Translations under genes and position numbers: made by a program
Shown: in pieces, positions 1 through 10,765 of the stretch
Numbering within the stretch: position 1 is the stretch's first letter
How the letters are laid out: each line of letters begins with the position of its first letter
Origin: Buxus sempervirens
Taxonomy: Eukaryota > Streptophyta > Magnoliopsida > Buxales > Buxaceae
NCBI GenBank assembly: GCA_947561395.2
Contig: OX387183.1
Span: 44,634,890 to 44,698,889, forward strand
Direction: 5' to 3'
Length of the DNA: 64,000 nt
The notes under the pieces: generated by a model
Told to the model about the DNA's origin: nothing
Seen by the model: only the letters and a program-made list of their open reading frames with translations
Databases searched by the model: none

Positions 1-2054
1 GTTTAAAAATTTTGTCTCAAATCTCACTTCATAGCCGCGAGTGCTCAGTGAGACTAGAGAGGAGGATTTGCCCCTTATGATTAGGGACTTTTCAGCAAAT
101 CTTCCGCAATAAATTCTTTTTCCAAAATCATCCATTTAATCCTTGAAAAATGCAATTAGTTAGAGAAAAATCTCAAAAAGTGCAATTGGTGGGTCTTTTT
201 GCTCTCTGCTCGTAATTGGTTCCAATTACCAGTAAAGAGGGGGCAGTTGTAGACACCCAAAATTGCACTACAAAATGAGAAAAAAATAAAAACATGTAAT
301 TGGGATTTAAAACAGGTCAAAAATGCATGAAATTCAATAATTTAAGCCTTGCCCGTATTGTTTATACGGGTTGAGCGCGCCCGAAATTTTTGTATGGGTA
401 CGCAACGCCCGTAAATCAAATACGGACACCACTTGCCCGTAATACATTTACGAGCGCATTAGATTTATGCGAATTTTATCCTTTCTCGATTTCTGAGCTT
501 TATCTTCATTCTAATATCTCTTTAAATGAGCGAATTATATCTTTTATTCGTTCGGATTATCCTTGTTGGCTATGGATGGGCATTATCCTTGTGTTTAATT
601 CAATCTGAAACTCTATCTTGCCAAACCCTGGACCAACCTTGCCCCTAAGTTTGCCTATAAATAGAGGGCCTCTCCTCAAGCAAAAGTCCACGAAAATTTG
701 AAGTCCAAGGAGCTCCAAGAGAAGAGAGGAATTCCTGCTGCTCTGCTTGCTCAATCCAGGTAAGTCCCTTTTCCCTTTTATTTTCTGTCTTCAATTCTAG
801 AAGTAATAGGATCTTCTCCATTGCTGTAGAATAAGGCCATCTTTTATTCTGTATTCCTAAACTTGTCTCTAAGTACCTCAAGAGTCTCTCTAGCCGTAAA
901 ACGTGAAGAAAGAGCTAGGGGAAAGGGGAACAAGTGGATCCCTAGAATAGAACCCCATATCTGTTTTTCTTCTTTTTCATAGAATAAAGCCTTTGATTGT
1001 GTTTGTATACCCAAACCTATCTCTAAGTACCTCAAGAATCCTCTCTAGCCATAAAACGTGAAGAGAGAGCTAGGAGAAAAGAGAACAGGTGGATCCGTAG
1101 GGTAGACCCCCATGTGCTCTAATCTGTAAGATGTGGTTGCTTTGGATATCCTGGTAATATTTTAATGATCTTGTGATTCAATCTGAATGAATCCTATGAA
1201 TCCATGATGTTTATAGCATGAGATCCCCACTTTTCTCTAAAATTTGGATTTTTCACACTTTTGCACCTACAGCACTGTTTTCGTGATTTTTTTGATAATA
1301 GGCTAAGATCCTGGATCTATCATAATCTATATGATAGATCTGGATTTAGAAGCCTGAAAGTAACTTCTAGGGTTTCATGATGTGGTTTTTGAATCCTTTT
1401 TCATTATTGAGAGAAGACCCTACGGTCTAAGTTCTCCCATTTTGATGTTCTTCATCAACGTGGGTATTTTTGGTTTTGATTTCTTGATTTAATGTGAAAT
1501 TTGGGCTATACCTATGTCTTGGACTGTTCAAGTTCAATTCTGCAATATTTCATAAAAATCATATTTTTCTAGATTTCTAGAATTTAACTTGGAATCAGAT
1601 TTTTGAAGTTTTCACTTTAGATTGGTTTTATTTGATTTTATCTCAATTTTATTTTAATCATGAAACCCTAAGAATGGTATGATTATATTTGAAAGTTCTG
1701 GATCAATCAGGCTATTCGTATGAAAAAACAATACATTTTTTGTCTTTTTTATGATTTTTCATGATTTTTATAGCAAGCCTTTTCCTTTATTTTAACATGA
1801 ACAATGCCTGACAACCGCCTTGTGTGGATGAATAGGGGTGCCTAACACCTTCCCCTGTTCATAACCTAATCCCCTTACCTATCTCTGGTTGTTTTTTTTA
1901 AGAGGCTTATTTTTACCCTAAATTTGCCTTTTTGTGCTTATTTGATATTTTGGTGTCCATTCACACCTAAACAGAATGGTGGTGACTATTTGTTTTTAAC
2001 CAATCCCGTGTGATGATCAAGAAGTCATTGAAATGATTTTTCCCATGTCTTACA
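1..2054 (+). mobile_element. 3' end of a Tat-1 family LTR retrotransposon, cut by the window edge
   Basis: Bases 1-247 match the last 249 bases of the internal region of the complete Tat-1 element at 15519-15767, including the shared landmark TTCATAGCCNCGAGTGCTCA. They end in a purine-rich tract at about 235-246 just before an LTR. The LTR follows at 248-2054. This is therefore the 3' terminal part of an element whose 5' part lies left of the window. No coding frame of the element is visible here. It is clearly more diverged from the complete copy than that copy's two LTRs are from each other, so it is probably an older insertion. Family assignment (Ty3/gypsy, Tat lineage) is inferred from the complete relative. 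Confidence 0.85.
248..2054 (+). repeat. 3' LTR, Tat-1 family
   Basis: It begins TGTAGACACCC and ends TGTCTTACA, matching both LTRs of the complete element in length (1807 against about 1814 bp) and order of landmarks. A TATA-like box (TATAAATAG) lies near 656. Two imperfect copies of a segment containing CTCTCTAGCCGTAAAACGTG lie at about 860-960 and 1020-1110. A cluster of CCCGTAT/ATACGGG inverted repeats lies at about 350-460. The left half of the target duplication is outside the window, so it cannot be tested. Confidence 0.85.
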
Positions 2055-3180
2055 AGCTGTGCATGGTTTGTTTGTGCACAGCCGAATTCATTGACTCATT
2101 GTCTCCTTTTGACTCTTTGTTTCTAACTCTAAGCATTCTCTTCTTTTCTTCATTTTGCCATTTCTCACTTGCAAACATTAAGGGAACGAAGCAAAACATA
2201 AAGGAGAAGCTAGCAATGGCAGCTTTGGTTTGGTATATCAGAAAATTTCGGAAAAATAGAGCAAACATTTGCTCCGCATCCCTTAACACTTGGCATTTCT
2301 GGCCCTTCATTAGTTTCAATAAACCACCAACCTATCATACTACAACACTCATGAACTAAAATAAACTAGAGGATAACACGTTTCAACATGGGATTTTGTC
2401 TGTGCAAGCATAAAACAATGGCTATCTTTGCTTTTTCTTCACATGAATTCTTTTTGAAAATAACCTCAGAATCAGGTTAAAACTCATAGACAATAATGTA
2501 AGCATGCTTTAACAAACTTGAAAAGAAGAGATGAAACCTTTGTTTACAGTATTTAGACCTAGGAAAAACCTGTTTTCTCTACTGTTGAACTAGATGCAAA
2601 ACAAAGGTGCTGGATAGCAGTCTTCTTCTTCTAGGGTGCTCAACCTTTGCTAATGGACATCCTCCCCTTTTGCTAAGAGACTCCCCTATTTGCTGCTCCC
2701 CTCTCTCTTGGACGTCCTCTCTCTTTTTCCACTTCTTCACTTCTTTTTTCTCCCTTTTTTTAAAGACTCCTCTCCTTTTTATAAGAGACTCACACCCTTT
2801 CAACTTCCTTTTTTTTTAACTCCCAGACCTCTCATCTTCTAGACCTTTCCTCTTCCTCTCTTAGTGACTCTTCCTTGCTTAACCTTTTTTTTAACTCCCA
2901 AACCTCTCATCTTTTGGACCTTTCCTCTTCCTCTCTTAGTGACTCTTCCTCTTTTTCATTGAATTTTAACCATGTGGCATGTTGCCAAGAGAGTCTAAAC
3001 AGCATTCCAATTTCCAAGAGGCCATGAGTTGGACCATACATCCAACTCATCTTGCCTCGTGGAATTTTTTTTATTATTTTTTTATAAATCTTACTTTTGT
3101 TATTTATTTATTATTTATTATTTTTTTATAAATAAATTGGCAAACAACCATATTGGAAAACTCAATTTCTTTTAATAGGA
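2055..3180. other. intergenic AT-rich DNA, no gene seen
   Basis: No credible coding sequence was found. The short open frames here lack domain-like composition and overlap on both strands. The stretch holds a small hairpin at 2055-2081 (GCTGTGCA/TGTGCACAGC), a T-rich tandem duplication at 2809-2955, and an A/T-rich run at about 3065-3135. Confidence 0.6.
2809..2955. repeat. two-copy tandem duplication, period about 75 bp
   Basis: Two adjacent near-identical units each start with a run of T and AACTCCC, continue through CCTCTCATCTT and CCTTTCCTCTTCC, and end in TTAGTGACTCTTCC. Copy one is 2809-2884 and copy two is 2885-2955. The few mismatches suggest a moderately recent duplication. No function is visible. 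Confidence 0.85.
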
Positions 3181-5359
3181 GGGTCCCAATGTTTTAATGC
3201 CACATTAGACACATGACAGCCACCATGGCACACACGTGGCTGTCACGTGGCACCCAATTTCGATTTTATCAAAAATACCCAAACTATCCTTTATTTCTTT
3301 TATCCATAATTTAGCCGTTTGAGATCCGATTTGAGCACGATTTGGTGCATCAGAATCGGCTTGGAATTCTCTTTATTATGGGCTTGTTATTCCAAAAAAG
3401 ATGGTTCCACTATAAAAAAAAAACCTCGATTTATGTGCCCACATATGTGCCGGTTCAACATACGCATATTGGGCAATTCTATGGTGCAAAAATGGGGTGC
3501 TAACACTCATCTTCTACCTTTTTGTAGTGTAAGGCCTTGTTGTGTTATTAAACCCCAAAACATGCTTAAAGTACCTTAAGCATCCTCTCTAGTCGTAAAA
3601 TGTGAAGAGAGAGCTAGGGGAAATAAGTATTGGAATGGATCCTTTACACTTATAACGATTTGGATGAGATACTTGCATGATTCATGTTTATTTGTGTGTG
3701 GATGCTGTTTGTGCATGTTGGTTTTAATTTTGGAGGAATTACATAGATCTATGCTATTTTATAGCATTACATCTCAATTCTCTCCTCAAATATGGTTTTC
3801 TATGCACTTCATGCACACAATCACTTGTTTTCTTTGATTTAGGCACATATCTTAGATCTACTATGCTCAATATAGTAGATCTGAGATCAGAAGCCTTAGA
3901 GCAATTTCTCAGGACTTTTTGAGTTGGTTTTAATTGTATTTAATCTTCTAGAGAAAACCTCATAGTCTAACCTCTTTTGATTTGAGCAAATCTTATTCAA
4001 AATTAGGTAGATTTGGTTCTCCCTCTCCAAATAATGAGAGATCTGAGCCAAATCCATGCCCTACATATTTTTGGGTTATTTTCAAGTCAAATCAAGTGAT
4101 TTCAAGTCAGATCTATTGAGTCAAATGCACACACACTTGGTCTTGTCTTGGTTTTCATTCATTTTTATAGATCCAGACAGAACCTGTACCATGTCTTGGA
4201 TCATTCATAACTTCATTATATGGATGAATTTTTGAATGATTCCAGAGGCATGTGAAACGTGAGGAATTCTAGTTTAATCCTGTAAAATTTAAGCAATTTA
4301 TATGAAGCTGATTTTTTAAACCATTTGATTGAAGTCTATGAGTTATATCAAAATAAATTGTTGTACTTATCACTTTGATTGAGCACTGAAAGCTCATTTC
4401 AACTCCAATTTAAGTGATTTCAATTTTTGAGTCTTCCTTTATGAGTCTACTTTCAAATCCAATTGGTTTCATATCTTTTCATTTTGATTTGAACTCTGTG
4501 TGCTTGATTGACTCTATGCTGCTTAGTAGCAGATCACAGAGTCAATCTGTGATCCTTTAAGCATGTTTGAGAGAGCACATAAGCTACAAATGGATAAATT
4601 TTTGAGTGAAGCCTATTTCATTCAAAATATGACACCTCATACTTCATTCACACCAATTTTCAATTATTTATATGGAACCAATCTCCACAAATAGATTTTC
4701 AAAGTTTGCTACTTATCACTTTTTTTTTTTACATCAATAAACTTTGAGCAAGTATATCTTCTTTGATTTTAATTGGATTTGAATGGAAATTTTACTGAAT
4801 CTTCCACTTCATACAAGTTTTCAAGTGGCTTTGGTTTCAGTCAATTTGAGTTTGAATTGAATGATTTATGATTGATTGAGGTTTCCAAGTTCAAATAGCT
4901 AAACCTTGTATTGATTTTTCCAAATTTGTTTTAATTTGCTTTCCTTCAATTTTTACCCTGATTTTTACTTGGATCATGAAGTCCTAGAGGTGATATATCC
5001 ATAAAGAAAGTCCAGAATCTATTGGACTACTCATATGGAGGAATCACACATGTATTTGTTTACTTTTACTTTTATTTTTATTTTTTTTATGCAAGCACAT
5101 ATGTAGCATGAATAAGCATATGTCAACCACTTTATGTGGAAGAGTAGGGGTGCCTAACACCTTCCCCTATTCATAACCTAACCCCCTTACCCAATATCTG
5201 GACTAAACCATAAAGTAAAGCTACTTTAGCTCTATTTTTACTTTTTATGCTCATTTTGGTGTCCATTCACACCTTAAACTTGAATAGTGGCGACTCCTTT
5301 GTTTTGTGAAATTATATAGTGTCTAGGAGGTCACATAGGTGATTTTCCATGGTTCCACA
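3180..5359 (+). mobile_element. diverged LTR related to the Tat-1 family (start not resolved)
   Basis: The segment shares ordered landmarks with Tat-1 LTRs. These are CTCTCTAGTCGTAAAATGTGAAGAGAG near 3585, the GATCT-rich middle, GGGGTGCCTAACACCTTCCC near 5148, GGTGTCCATTCACACC near 5259, and an end resembling the Tat-1 terminus with CCATGGTTCCACA at 5347-5359. A palindromic stretch (GACAGCCAC/GTGGCTGTC) lies at about 3214-3247, followed by a possible TATA box near 3410. This is the same order seen in the young LTRs. The left boundary is unclear and no second LTR or primer site follows, so it is a solo LTR or an LTR remnant, older than the other copies. Confidence 0.7.
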
Positions 5360-5429
5360 TGCCCAGATTCAAATTGCAACACTCCTAGATCTTTCTTAAA
5401 CTCTCATTAAGAACAATTTGGGCCAAGCA

Positions 5430-5810
5430 CACCCCCAAGTAAACCAAATGTACATCCTTCCAAGTATACCACCCAAGTATACCTAAGGTACACCCATATA
5501 TTACCTAAAGTATACCCACATATTATCCAAGGTACCACCCAAGTATTACCTAAAGTACACCCCCCCCCAATTATACCTAAAGTACCCCCAAGTATGCCTA
5601 AGGTACATTGTTTATATTACCTAAGGTACTCCGCTTTTATACCTAAGGTACACCCTTTTGTATACCTATGGTACACCCTCTTGTATACCTATGGTACACC
5701 CTCTTGTATTACTAAGGTACCCCCTTGTATAACTAAGGTATACCCCTTCTATAACTAAGGTATACCTTTGGTATAACTAAGGTATACCCCCAAGCATATC
5801 TAAAGTATAC
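5430..5810. repeat. CTAAGGTAC-type minisatellite, left half
   Basis: Degenerate short units of the form (C)CTAAGGTACACCC or CCAAGTATACCTAAAGTAC are repeated for about 380 bp, with unit lengths near 20-27 bp. The same repeat resumes at 20576 on the far side of two nested retrotransposon insertions. The array was therefore one continuous minisatellite of about 500 bp before the insertions. It is not coding. Confidence 0.85.
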
Positions 5811-5816
5811 TGTAAG

Positions 5817-7629
5817 TGTAGACACCCCAAATTGCACTAAAAATGAGAAAATAATTGAAAATATTAATTGGGATTTGAAACAGGTCAAAAAAGTGTAAAA
5901 GCTGGCCAAACTGGTCATGACCGTATTTTGTTTACGGACTGGTCATACCTGCAGTTGATATACGGTCACGGCGTGCCCGTATTAATAATACGGGCAGGGC
6001 ACGACCGTAATATATATACGGGCACGGGGTCTTTGTGCGAATTTTACCTTTTTGATTTTTGAGCCTTATCTGCACCCAAATATCTCTCTTGGATAAGTGA
6101 ATTCTCTTATTTATCTGTTCGAATTATCTCATTTATCCTTGTGGATAAAGGATTGGCATGATCTTGTGTTTAACTCAAACTGAAACTCTATCTTGCCAAA
6201 CCTTGGACCAACCATACCCCTGTGTTTGCCTATAAATAGAGGCTCTCTCCTCTAGCTAAGGGCCACGAAATTTTGAAGTCAAGGAATTCTAAGAAGCTCC
6301 AAGAGAAGAGAAAGGAATCCCTGCTGCCTGCCTGCTCAATCCAGGTAAGTCCCCTATCCCTTTTTATTTTCTGTCTTCAATTCTAGATGTAATAGGATCA
6401 TCTCTATTGCTGTAGAATAAGGCCATATCTGTTTTTGTATTCCTAAACTTGTCTCCAAGTACCTCAAGGGTCTCTCTAGCCGTAAAACGTGAAGAGAGAA
6501 CTAGGGGAAAGGGGAACAGGTGGATCCCTAGAATAGAACCCCATATCTGTTTTTTTTCTTTTTTTAGAATAAGGCCTGTGATTGTGTTTGTGTAACCAAA
6601 CCTATCTCTAAGTACCTCAAGAGTCTCTCTAGCCGTAAAACGTGAAGAGAGAACTAGGGGAAAAGGGAACAAGTAGATCCGTAGGGTAGACCCCCATGTG
6701 CTCTAATTTGTGAGATGTGGCTGTTTTGAATATCCTGATCATTTTTAATTGTTTTTATGATGAATCTGAATGAATAACATGAATCTATGATGTTTATAGC
6801 ATGAGATCCCCTATTTTTGCCAAAATTTGATTTTTACCACTTTTGCACCTACAGCACTGTTTTCGTGATTTTAGGCTAAGATCTTGGATTTATCATGATC
6901 AATATGGTAGATCTGGATCCAGAAGCCTGAAAATAAATTCTAGGGTTTCATGATGTGGTTTTTAAATTGTTTTTCATTATTGAGAGAAGACCCTACGGTC
7001 TAAATTCTCCCCTTTTGGTGTTTTTCATCAACGTGGGTCTTTTTGGTTTTGATTTACCGATTTAATGTGAAATTTGGGCTTTATCTATGTCCTGGACTAT
7101 TCAAGTTCAATTTTGAAATATTTTATAAAAATCATATTTTTCTAGATTTCTAGAATTTTGACTTGAAACCAGATTTTTGGATTTTTCACTTTAAATTGAT
7201 TTTATTTGATTTTATCTAAATTTTATTTTGATCATGAAACCCTAGGAATGGTATGATCATGTTTGATAGTTCTGGATCAATCAGACTATTCATATGAAAA
7301 AACCATATATTTTTGCCTTTTTTGTGATTTTGTGTGATTTTTATAGCAAGCTTTTTCTTTTATTTTAAACATGAACAATACCTGGTAACCACCTTGTGTG
7401 GATGAATAGGGGTGCCTAACACCTTCCCCTGTTCATAACCTAATCCCCTTACCCATCTCTAGTTGTTTTTTTTAGGAGGGATATTTTGCCCTAAAATTTG
7501 CCTTTTGTGCTTATTTGATATGTTGGTGTCCATTCACACCTAAATTGAATGGTGGCGACTCTTTGTTTAATATAATCCCGTGTGATGATTGAGGAAATCA
7601 GTAGATTGATTTTTTTCCCATGTCTCACA
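5817..7629 (+). repeat. 5' LTR of the complete Tat-1 element
   Basis: It is 1813 bp long and begins TGTAGACACCCC and ends TGTCTCACA. A palindromic CCGTA block lies at 5911-6028 and a TATA box (TATAAATAGAGG) at 6231. A twice-repeated stretch carrying CTCTCTAGCCGTAAAACGTG lies at about 6465-6530 and 6610-6680. The order is the same in all Tat-1 LTRs in the window (248, 15768 and 42117). Confidence 0.93.
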
Positions 7630-7631
7630 AC

Positions 7632-7649
7632 TGGCGACTCTGCTGGGGA
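7632..7649 (+). other. primer binding site of the Tat-1 element
   Basis: TGGCGACTCTGCTGGGGA starts two bases after the 5' LTR. It opens with TGG, complementary to the CCA end of a tRNA. From memory this resembles the tRNA-Arg type primer site used by Ogre/Tat elements. The Tat-2 family in this window uses close variants at 40545 and 61628. Confidence 0.8.
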
Positions 7650-9100
7650 GTTGTGGATTTGAGCCTTTTGGTGTTTTAGTTCATGTTTTTGATTTTTTGA
7701 TTTGCTTGCTATTTTATGTTCTTAAGCATGTTGAGTATATTCTAAATTTGAATTATTGCTTAAGAATTCATGGGGGTAGAAACATGCATAATTTTGATTT
7801 ATAGGATTGTTTCTACAAACATGCGTAGGGGAGGTCCGTTTTGCTGAACCATGCTTATTTCTTGCTATATTTTTATAATACATGTTTTAATTTTCAGCAT
7901 GATCTCCATGATGATTTTGGGTGTATAACATGATCATATGTTTGCATGATAGATATTTTTTTATGAGCATGTTTTAGGTGCTATAGGATTGCTTTATTTA
8001 CTTGTTTATTTTAAATATGTTTTCCTATTATACCTTGGTTTGTTTATGCATGGCTGCGAAAAGAGTGGCAAGGGTGTGGGACGTTGTGAATGTGACCTAT
8101 GTTTACAATGCACTGTGCACCTTTTATTTTTTACACGGCCTACCTATCACCTATAGGAAGTTGAACAAGAATGTGTGTAGCTTGGCGCACCGAGGTCGAT
8201 ACTTCGAAAAGCGAAAGTGAAAACATTCACCTTAGAACTTTGAGCTAATGATGTGATGATAATGTGGATCTGGGATTCTGGTCATCACTAGGCTTGAGTG
8301 CTAAGTTGCCATTAAGCCAAAACCCAAAACCCCTACGCTTGAAGGTGGAGTTACACGTTTTTGGCTAAAGTACACAATTACGGGGGAATATGGGGTTGTA
8401 TGATTGTGGGAAGGCCGTGTGCATGGCTTACAAACCAGGGCATAATGCGGATGCCATATTGAAGGTAAACAAGGTAACAAGGTAATCTTGGTTTTGCATT
8501 ATTTTCATGTCATAGGGGTGTCATGGTACCCATGGGTTCGGGATAAAATTGGTCCCAAAATTTACACATTTTCTGAAATTGGTGCAGCCCATAGGAAGAG
8601 TTTCTAACTCTGTTTAGAATCAATCATACCCTATGTTCATACAAGAGGCAATAAAAGGGTACCAAATTCTTGAGTATGGTGTCAATTTGGAGGGTGCATG
8701 TGCCTTCCTAAGCATGTGTTTTAGCAAAAAGGCCAAGGTCCACTTTGGGACAGTTTAGAAGCTCTGCATTGGGTGAACCGTACGTTTGGATGAACAATGA
8801 AAGTGATCAAACCATGTAAAAACTGGAAAAATATAACAGAGTTCCGTAAAACCGCATTTGGTACACGGGCTGGGCTTGCCCGTATTGGTCATACGGGCTA
8901 GGCTCGCCCGTGGATTGCATACGGTCACGGCAGGCTCGTAATTTGAATACGGGCAGGGCTGGACCGTACTGTGTATACGGTTTTTTCGGAATATTCAACT
9001 TTAATCAGTTTTTTCCACCAAAATATTCTTTTAACCTTTAAATAATGATAAAGGGAAACAAGTTTGAATAAAATGCTTCAAAAAAAAAAAACAAACAAAA
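7650..9100 (+). other. untranslated leader of the Tat-1 element, no gene seen
   Basis: The stretch between the primer site and the repeat array has no convincing open frame. It contains the palindromic block at 8846-8980, annotated separately, and ordinary AT-rich sequence. Tat-lineage elements often carry an additional ORF upstream of gag. I see none that is intact or recognisable here. Confidence 0.55.
8846..8980 (+). repeat. palindromic CCGTA block in the Tat-1 leader, diverged copy of the LTR block
   Basis: Consecutive inverted repeats with CCGTA/TACGG cores are packed here, for example GCCCGTAT/ATACGGGC around 8877-8897. The order ATACGGTCACGGC, then ATACGGGCAGGGC, then GGACCGTA, then TATACGG repeats the order seen in the LTR block at 5911-6028, with changed spacers. 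This internal block therefore looks like a second, diverged copy of the LTR block. Confidence 0.75.
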
Positions 9101-9120
9101 TAATGTGAGAGAAAGGTTCC

Positions 9121-10590
9121 TTGGGCTTCTGAAAGCCTTTGAATTTCCGACTTCTTCAAAACTCTTGGGCCTCTGAAAGCCTTTGAATTTCAGATTTTTC
9201 AAAAAAATCCTGGGCCTCTGAAAGCCTTTGAATTTCAGACTTTTTCTCCAAAAAAAAAAAATCCTGGGCCTCTGAAAGCCTTTGAATTTCAGACTTTTTC
9301 TGAAAGCCTTTGAATTTCAGACTTTTTCTCAAAAAACTCCGGGCCTCTGAAAGCCTTTGAATTTCAGATCTTTTGGGCTTCTGAAAGCCTTTGAATTTCA
9401 GAACTTTTGGGCCTCTGAAAGCCTTTGAATTTCAGACCTTTTTCTTTTGGGCCTCTGAAAGCCTTTGAATTTCAGAACTTTTGGGCCTCTGAAAGCCTTT
9501 GAATTTCAGACCTTTTTCTTTTGGGCCTCTGAAAGCCTTTGAATTTCAGACCTTTTTTTGGGCCTCTGAAAGCCTTTGAATTTCAGAACTTTTGGGCCTC
9601 TGAAAGCCTTTGAATTTCAGACCTTTTTCTTTTGGGCCTCTGAAAGCCTTTGAATTCCAGACCTTTTTCTTTTGGGCCTCTGAAAGCCTTTGAATTTCAG
9701 AACTTTTGGGCCTCTGAAAGCCTTTGAATTTCAGACCTTTTTCTTTTGGGCCTCTGAAAGCCTTTGAATTTCAGAACTTTTGGGCCTCTGAAAGCCTTTG
9801 AATTTCAGAACTTTTGGGCCTCTGAAAGCCTTTGAATTTCAGACCTTTTTCTTTTGGGCCTCTGAAAGCCTTTGAATTTCAGAACTTTTGGGCCTCTGAA
9901 AGCCTTTGAATTTCAGACCTTTTCCTTTTGGGCCTCTGGAAGCCTTTGAATTTCAGAACTTTTGGGCCTCTGAAAGCTTTTGAATTTCAGACCTTTTCTT
10001 TTTGGGCCTCTGAAAGCCTTTGAATTTAAGACTTCCATCAACGGGCCTCTGAAAGCCTCTGAATTTCAGACCTTTTCCAAAAATATCCTTGGGCCTCTGA
10101 AAGCCTTTGAATTTCAGATTTTTTTTCAAAAATATCCTTGGGCCGTCTAAAAGCCTCTGAATTTTAGACAAATCATTTCTTTGGGCCGTCTATAAGCCTC
10201 TGAATTATAGACACATATCCTTTGGGCCGTCTAAAAGCCTCTGAATTTTAGACAAATCATTTCTTTTGGGCCGTCTAAAAGCCTCTGAATTTTAGACCAA
10301 TCATTTCTTTGGGCCGTCTATAAGCCTCTGAATTATAGACACATATCCTCTGGGCCTCTGAAAGCCTTTGAATTTCAGAATTTTTTCAAAAATATCCCTG
10401 GGCCTCTGAAAGCCTTTGAATTTCAGACTTTTTTTTCAAAAATATCCCTGGGCCTCTGAAAGCCTTTGAATTTCAGACTTTTTCCAAAAATTTCTTTGGG
10501 CCTCTGAAAGCCTTTGAATTTCAGATCCTTTTCTTTTTTTGTGGGACCTGTTGGAAGCCCTAGAATATTCCAACAATTCAATTCAAAAAA
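9121..10590 (+). repeat. array of about 36 hairpin-forming units upstream of gag
   Basis: Units of about 30-50 bp each carry an inverted repeat around a conserved loop close to GCCTTTGAA. The commonest stem is TCTGAAA/TTTCAGA. Within 10140-10345 the stem changes to GTCTAAAA/TTTTAGAC or GTCTATAA/TTATAGAC. The last unit at 10549-10575 has TGTTGGAA/TTCCAACA with a loop related to GCCCTAGAA. Spacers are pyrimidine-rich (ACCTTTTTCTTTTGGGC). I counted about 36 units by eye. The array sits in the leader, roughly 180 bp before the likely gag start. Confidence 0.93.
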
Positions 10591-10765
10591 AAAAGAAGAA
10601 GCAAATAAAGAAACAAAATCCAAACTCGTGTTCACCCAGCTTGCACATAGACATTCCTAGGCATGTGAATGAGATTAAATGGGCACTGATATTTTCCCTT
10701 TATTTTTGCCAGGTACCAATACACTTGCAATCATAGCTCCTGTAACCAGATCAAGAGCTCACACC

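Noticed and set aside
2033-2359. Frame of 108 residues, and 89 residues on the other strand
   Set aside because: It begins inside the end of an LTR, has no family resemblance, and has a mirror frame of similar length on the other strand.
9121-10590. CRISPR-like direct repeats with short spacers
   Set aside because: Spacers are not unique, units vary in the repeat itself, and the array sits in the leader of a plant LTR element next to gag.
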